The position numbers and the translations under genes were made by a program. Source: RUG563 sp024681215 (GTDB lineage: Bacteria; Bacillota; Clostridia; Christensenellales; Aristaeellaceae). From it: DNA of 33,865 nt. The stretch is from NCBI GenBank assembly GCA_024681215.1, contig JAILBG010000012.1, forward strand, positions 1-33,865, read 5' to 3'. This document shows positions 30,907 through 33,865 of this stretch, one piece after another; positions within the stretch are counted from its first letter, which is position 1, and each line of letters opens with the position of its first letter. Below the pieces are notes generated by a model. The model saw nothing but the letters and a program-made list of their open reading frames with translations. It was not told the DNA's origin and searched no databases.

Positions 30907-31938
30907 ATGACAGACGCAAAAAAACGCCGTTTCTTTCCCGGCAGCAACACCGCCCATGGCTTCGTGGGATTCTTCGATTCTCTCCGCGCCCAGGCCCGCC
31001 GCGCCGTGATCCTCAAGGGCGGCCCCGGCGTGGGCAAAAGCACCCTGATGCGGGAAGCGGGCGCGCATTTTGAAAAGGCCGGGCAGGAGGTACGCTATTA
31101 TTTCTGCTCCGGCGATCCGGACAGCCTGGACGCCGTGTTCGCTCCGGAAGCAGGCTTCCTGGTACTGGACGGCACCGTGCCCCACGTGGTGGACCCCGTC
31201 CTGCCCGGGGCCCGGGACGGGATCCTGAACCTGGGCGTCTGCCTGAACGAAGGGCAGCTGTCCGCCCAGGCCCTGGAAATCGAAACGCTCTGCGCCGAAA
31301 TCGCCGATTGCTATGCCCAGGCGTACCGGTATCTCCGGGCCGCGCTGGAAATCCGCCGTGACGCCGGCGCGGTTTATCGGGAAGCCCTGCCGGAGCGGGA
31401 GCGCCGCCGCCTGATCCGGGATCTTCTGTCTCGTCTGCCCTCCGGCCCTTTAGGGGAAGAATCGCACTGCTTCGCCCAGGCCATCACATGGAAGGGCGTT
31501 CTGCAGGAAATGGACGCCGTGATCACTGGCACGGTCTGCTGCCTGGATGTTCCCTGGGGCTTTGACGCCGACGCGCTGCTGGCCCCCGTCTGGGCCGCCG
31601 CCGGGCAGGCGGGGCTCGCCCGGATCGCCTGCCACGATCCCCTGGACGCCGGGAAACTGGCCCACGTGCAGGCGGGCGGCGTGCTGTTTGCCACCGCCGC
31701 GCTGCTGGACGCCCCCGCGCTCATTCCGGAATGGGACGCCGCCGTGCTGCGCCGGGAAGCGTCCCGGCTGAAATTCGACCGGGCGGTGCACGATCTGTGC
31801 CTGAATCAGGCGGTGGAATGCCTCTCCGCCGCCAAATCCCGCCACGACGCCCTGGAGCGCTACTACATCGACGCCATGGATTACGCTCGTCTGAACGAAA
31901 TCAAAGCGGAATTTCTCGCCTCGCTGCCCCGGGAATGA
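30907..31938 (+). CDS. P-loop ATPase of PRK06851 type with a degenerate second half
   Basis: 343 residues. The first half has Walker A KGGPGVGKSTLM (37-48), then YFCSGDPDSLDAVFAPE (about 66-82) and LVLDGTVPHVVDPVLPGA (about 85-102), all hallmarks of an uncharacterised Bacillota family (PRK06851) built of two P-loop repeats. The second half repeats the pattern in decayed form: ESHCFAQAITWKGVLQ matches the lead-in to the first P-loop (NTAHGFVGFFDSLR). The loop itself reads LDVPWGFDADALL (213-225), without the GxxGxGK, and ACHDPLDAGKLAHVQAGGVLF parallels SGDPDSLDAVFAPEAGFLV. It is cytoplasmic, function unknown. RBS AGGGAGG lies 9 nt before ATG 30907. It is divergent from the sigma gene and followed by a terminator serving the opposite strand. 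Confidence 0.82.
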   Translation: MTDAKKRRFFPGSNTAHGFVGFFDSLRAQARRAVILKGGPGVGKSTLMREAGAHFEKAGQEVRYYFCSGDPDSLDAVFAPEAGFLVLDGTVPHVVDPVLPGARDGILNLGVCLNEGQLSAQALEIETLCAEIADCYAQAYRYLRAALEIRRDAGAVYREALPERERRRLIRDLLSRLPSGPLGEESHCFAQAITWKGVLQEMDAVITGTVCCLDVPWGFDADALLAPVWAAAGQAGLARIACHDPLDAGKLAHVQAGGVLFATAALLDAPALIPEWDAAVLRREASRLKFDRAVHDLCLNQAVECLSAAKSRHDALERYYIDAMDYARLNEIKAEFLASLPRE

Positions 31939-31948
31939 TCCCCGCCCG

Positions 31949-31999
31949 AAAAAACAGCGGCGCAGCCTCCTCCCGGATCGGGAAGGCGCTGCGCCGCTG
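31949..31999 (-). terminator. Terminator of the XRE regulator gene
   Basis: Twelve-bp perfect stem CAGCGGCGCAGC (31955-31966) with GCTGCGCCGCTG (31988-31999). Six A at 31949-31954 give the U-tract for minus-strand transcription. A smaller TCCCG/CGGGA stem lies within the loop. Confidence 0.88.
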
Positions 32000-32011
32000 C
32001 ACTGTCTTCCA

Positions 32012-32851
32012 TCAGGCGTCGGCCTTTTTCCAGGTTTCTCCGCGGAACCAGGGCTTCTCCCGGTCGTTGGTCTGCCAGGAAAAGCAGTTCGGCCGGTTCA
32101 GCAGCATCCGGGAAAAATAAAGGAAAGCGATGAATTCGATATAGGGCTTTCCCTGGTAGATGTTTTTGTTCTCGCTCCCGCTGGAATAGCTGGCCTGGCC
32201 CACGGCGTTGATGTCAAGCAGCCGCTGGATGACCTGCTGCGCTTCCTGGACGGATACGTCCAGCGCCCCGGCCATGGCCTCCGCGTCAAAATAGGTGTTG
32301 GGGTTGCTTTCGATGTAATACAGGCCCCGCAGCACGTTGGGCTGCGCCAGCGTACCGTACAGCCGCACCAGCGCTTCGTCGTAAGGCACCGCGCTTTCAT
32401 AGCCCGCCTCCGGCTCGGGGATCAGAAGAAAATACGGCTGTTTTTCATTCAGCCTGCCCTGAAAGAATCCTTCGTCCAGGGTGGCCTCCGTATACTGCTG
32501 TTCCGATATGTCGTCAAACAGCGACGCGCTGTACCGCTTTACCCAGCACATCGACGCGCCGCACAATTGCCCGATGCGATACAGTTCGCGGATTTTTTCG
32601 TGCCAGGGGACGCCGTGCATATGCTGCAAAAACCGGTCGTAGAAGGTTGGTTCCTCCTCCGCTCTTCCAAAAAGCGCGTCGATGGATACGCCCAGCGCGT
32701 CCGCAATGGCGGGCAGCAGCGCCGCGTCCGGCATTCCACCCTGCTCCCATTTGCTCACCGCCTGGGGCGACACACCCACGATGCCGGCCAGCTCCTCCTG
32801 CTTCATGCCCATTTCCTTGCGAATGGATTTGAGATCAAAATTTGCTTCCAT
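32012..32851 (-). CDS. XRE-family transcriptional regulator with C-terminal effector-like domain
   Basis: 279 residues. The N-terminal Cro/C1-type helix-turn-helix is clear (about 5-62): IRKEMGMKQEELAGIVGVSPQAVSKWEQGG and ALLPAIADALGVSIDALFG. The rest (about 65-279) is a domain of unknown type containing a winged-helix-like stretch, YFDAEAMAGALDVSVQEAQQVIQRLLDINAV (about 188-218), near its end. It could sense a ligand or bind a second DNA site. It is monocistronic with its own near-consensus promoter and terminator. RBS GAAGGAGG sits 8 nt before ATG 32851. No adjacent target gene is obvious. Confidence 0.88.
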   Translation of the reverse strand: MEANFDLKSIRKEMGMKQEELAGIVGVSPQAVSKWEQGGMPDAALLPAIADALGVSIDALFGRAEEEPTFYDRFLQHMHGVPWHEKIRELYRIGQLCGASMCWVKRYSASLFDDISEQQYTEATLDEGFFQGRLNEKQPYFLLIPEPEAGYESAVPYDEALVRLYGTLAQPNVLRGLYYIESNPNTYFDAEAMAGALDVSVQEAQQVIQRLLDINAVGQASYSSGSENKNIYQGKPYIEFIAFLYFSRMLLNRPNCFSWQTNDREKPWFRGETWKKADA

Positions 32852-32889
32852 GAATGACCCTCCTTCGTTTTTCCTGCCCGGGCAATCGC

Positions 32890-32918
32890 ATCATAACAGA
32901 AACTCGCGGTTGTTTCAA
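32890..32918 (-). promoter_or_regulatory. Promoter of the XRE regulator gene
   Basis: Minus strand: -35 TTGAAA (32913-32918), 17-bp spacer, extended -10 TGT-TATGAT (32890-32895). Confidence 0.75.
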
Positions 32919-32938
32919 CGCACGCTTTCTTGAAAAAT

Positions 32939-32988
32939 ACCACTTTCGTTTGTCCGTCCTTTCCGATTCCAAACAAAAGTGGTTTTTT
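32939..32988. terminator. Bidirectional terminator after the flavoprotein gene
   Basis: Arms ACCACTTTCGTTTG (32939-32952) and CAAACAAAAGTGGT (32970-32983), one mismatch, loop 17 nt. Six T (32983-32988) serve the + strand and ATTTTT the minus strand. It would end the minus transcript from 33020-33577. Confidence 0.75.
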
Positions 32989-33019
32989 GATTTGTTATTC
33001 AAGCAGGAATCGTCCGGGA

Positions 33020-33577
33020 TCAGCTTTCCTGAAAGCCCAGGATCCTTTCGCAGAACGAGAGGATCTCCTCTTTCCTTGGCTCCACCATCTCTCTGTTTTC
33101 GATCCCGGGCAAGCCCAGTCTGCCCATACAGGCGATTTCCAGGTGGCCGTAAAAATGCTCGATGCTCTCGATGATCCGCTCGCATTCCCGCATCCCCGGG
33201 CCGGTCCGCAGCGCGATCACGTATCCTTTTTTGCCCCGCGGTATCGTCGCATGGGGCTCGTGCGTATTACACCAGGGCGTGCACCGGTCAATGAACGCCT
33301 TGAACTGCCCGGGAATGTCCGCCCAATAGGAGGGCGCCACGGAAACGATGATATCCGCCCGGGCGAATTCCCCCATGATTTCCGCAACGTCGTCCTGCAG
33401 GACGCACCGGCCCGTCGCATGGCAGGCCCTGCACCCCCGGCAAAAGCTGAATTGATAATCATCAATGCAGATGGTTTTCACAGTGCAGCGTTCTGCAAGC
33501 CGATCCGATACAAGGCGTGCGATCTCTGCCGTAGCCCCGCTGCGTACCGGGCTGCAATTCACAATCAGCGCTCTCAT
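33020..33577 (-). CDS. Flavodoxin-fold flavoprotein (NADPH-dependent FMN reductase / iron-sulfur flavoprotein type)
   Basis: 185 residues. It opens with the flavin phosphate loop: ALIVNCSPVRSGATAEIA (3-20). Four cysteines form C-x2-C-x2-C-x5-C (Cys46, 49, 52, 58: FCRGCRACHATGRC). This compact pattern fits the cluster-binding motif of iron-sulfur flavoproteins (Isf), which carry FMN and a 4Fe-4S cluster. ADIIVSVAPSYWADIPGQFKAFIDR (about 79-103) is the second flavin-binding loop region. It probably transfers electrons for redox balance or quinone/oxygen detoxification; partners are unknown. ATG 33577 is 8 nt from GGAGG; an ATG at 33595 lacks a site. It has its own promoter and terminator. Confidence 0.85.
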   Translation of the reverse strand: MRALIVNCSPVRSGATAEIARLVSDRLAERCTVKTICIDDYQFSFCRGCRACHATGRCVLQDDVAEIMGEFARADIIVSVAPSYWADIPGQFKAFIDRCTPWCNTHEPHATIPRGKKGYVIALRTGPGMRECERIIESIEHFYGHLEIACMGRLGLPGIENREMVEPRKEEILSFCERILGFQES

Positions 33578-33619
33578 CCCCGCGTCCTCCGTCATTGTCG
33601 TCTTATTTTTCGTATCTTC

Positions 33620-33648
33620 ATTATAGGCTTCATTTCCCGTACTCGCAA
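33620..33648 (-). promoter_or_regulatory. Promoter of the flavoprotein gene
   Basis: Minus strand: -35 TTGCGA (33643-33648), 17-bp spacer, -10 TATAAT (33620-33625). Confidence 0.7.
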
Positions 33649-33694
33649 TAGTTTTTCAGCCGGATCCTGGCAAGCGCGTTTCCTTCGCTGCACG

Positions 33695-33723
33695 AAAAAA
33701 GAGGATATCGTTCTGATATCCTC
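33695..33723 (-). terminator. rRNA operon terminator
   Basis: Nine-bp perfect stem GAGGATATC (33701-33709) with GATATCCTC (33715-33723), 5-nt loop, then six T on the minus strand (33695-33700), directly after the 5S gene. Confidence 0.92.
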
Positions 33724-33731
33724 CATTGGAA

Positions 33732-33847
<116 letters not shown>

Positions 33848-33865
33848 AACTGAATCTCACGCATA

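Overview
The window looks like a chromosomal segment of a GC-rich, probably spore-forming member of the Bacillota, most likely class Clostridia from a gut or rumen-type habitat. The reasons are a CwlD-type cortex amidase, ECF sigma/anti-sigma and MarR-ABC modules of clostridial type, PduL phosphotransacylase, a DUF5684-like membrane protein, strong Shine-Dalgarno sites, TATAAT promoters, and a cluster of fibre-degrading enzymes. Assignment below class level cannot be supported from sequence reading alone. Because the DNA is GC-rich, many long antisense open frames exist; these were judged to be shadows.

Layout. 1-3177 (minus): the 5' part of a large secreted surface protein with an 84-bp tandem repeat. 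It runs off the left edge and is preceded by an AT-rich leader with a good promoter. 3595-3879 is an acetyltransferase remnant. 4035-4727 (minus) encodes the CwlD-like amidase. 4734-5349 is a gene-free stretch with five perfect DnaA boxes (TTATCCACA) and two near matches. 5350-6880 (plus) is a membrane-anchored hypothetical gene plus dusB, followed by a tRNA-Lys(CTT). 7155-8564 is a secreted hypothetical protein that converges on a DUF5684-type membrane protein (8625-9152, minus).

9294-11942 (minus) encodes the most striking protein here: an EF-G/TetM-like ribosomal GTPase fused to a C-terminal NYN (YacP/Rae1-like) ribonuclease domain. 12118-19292 (plus) is a plant-polysaccharide block: cellobiose 2-epimerase, GH36 alpha-galactosidase, CE2-type esterase, secreted GH5 endoglucanase and, after a terminator, a sialate-O-acetylesterase-type esterase. 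Only the GH5 enzyme has an export signal, which suggests outside cleavage, uptake of oligosaccharides by a transporter not encoded here, and side-chain removal and epimerisation inside the cell.

19458-23585 (plus) is a MarR regulator with a heterodimeric ABC exporter whose two nucleotide sites are asymmetric. pduL follows under its own promoter, with an unusual 3' region of six consecutive hairpins (24236-24455). The first of these hairpins is a near-copy of a palindrome found downstream of cwlD. 24525-29185 (minus) is an apparent operon recD2 - GT4 glycosyltransferase - secreted hypothetical. 29298-30765 (minus) is an ECF sigma factor with its zinc-finger anti-sigma factor, preceded by a probable autoregulated ECF promoter. 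A divergent P-loop ATPase with a degenerate second half (30907-31938), an XRE regulator and a flavoprotein with an iron-sulfur-type cysteine motif follow. The window ends in a 5S rRNA gene on the minus strand with a strong terminator, i.e. the 3' end of an rRNA operon.
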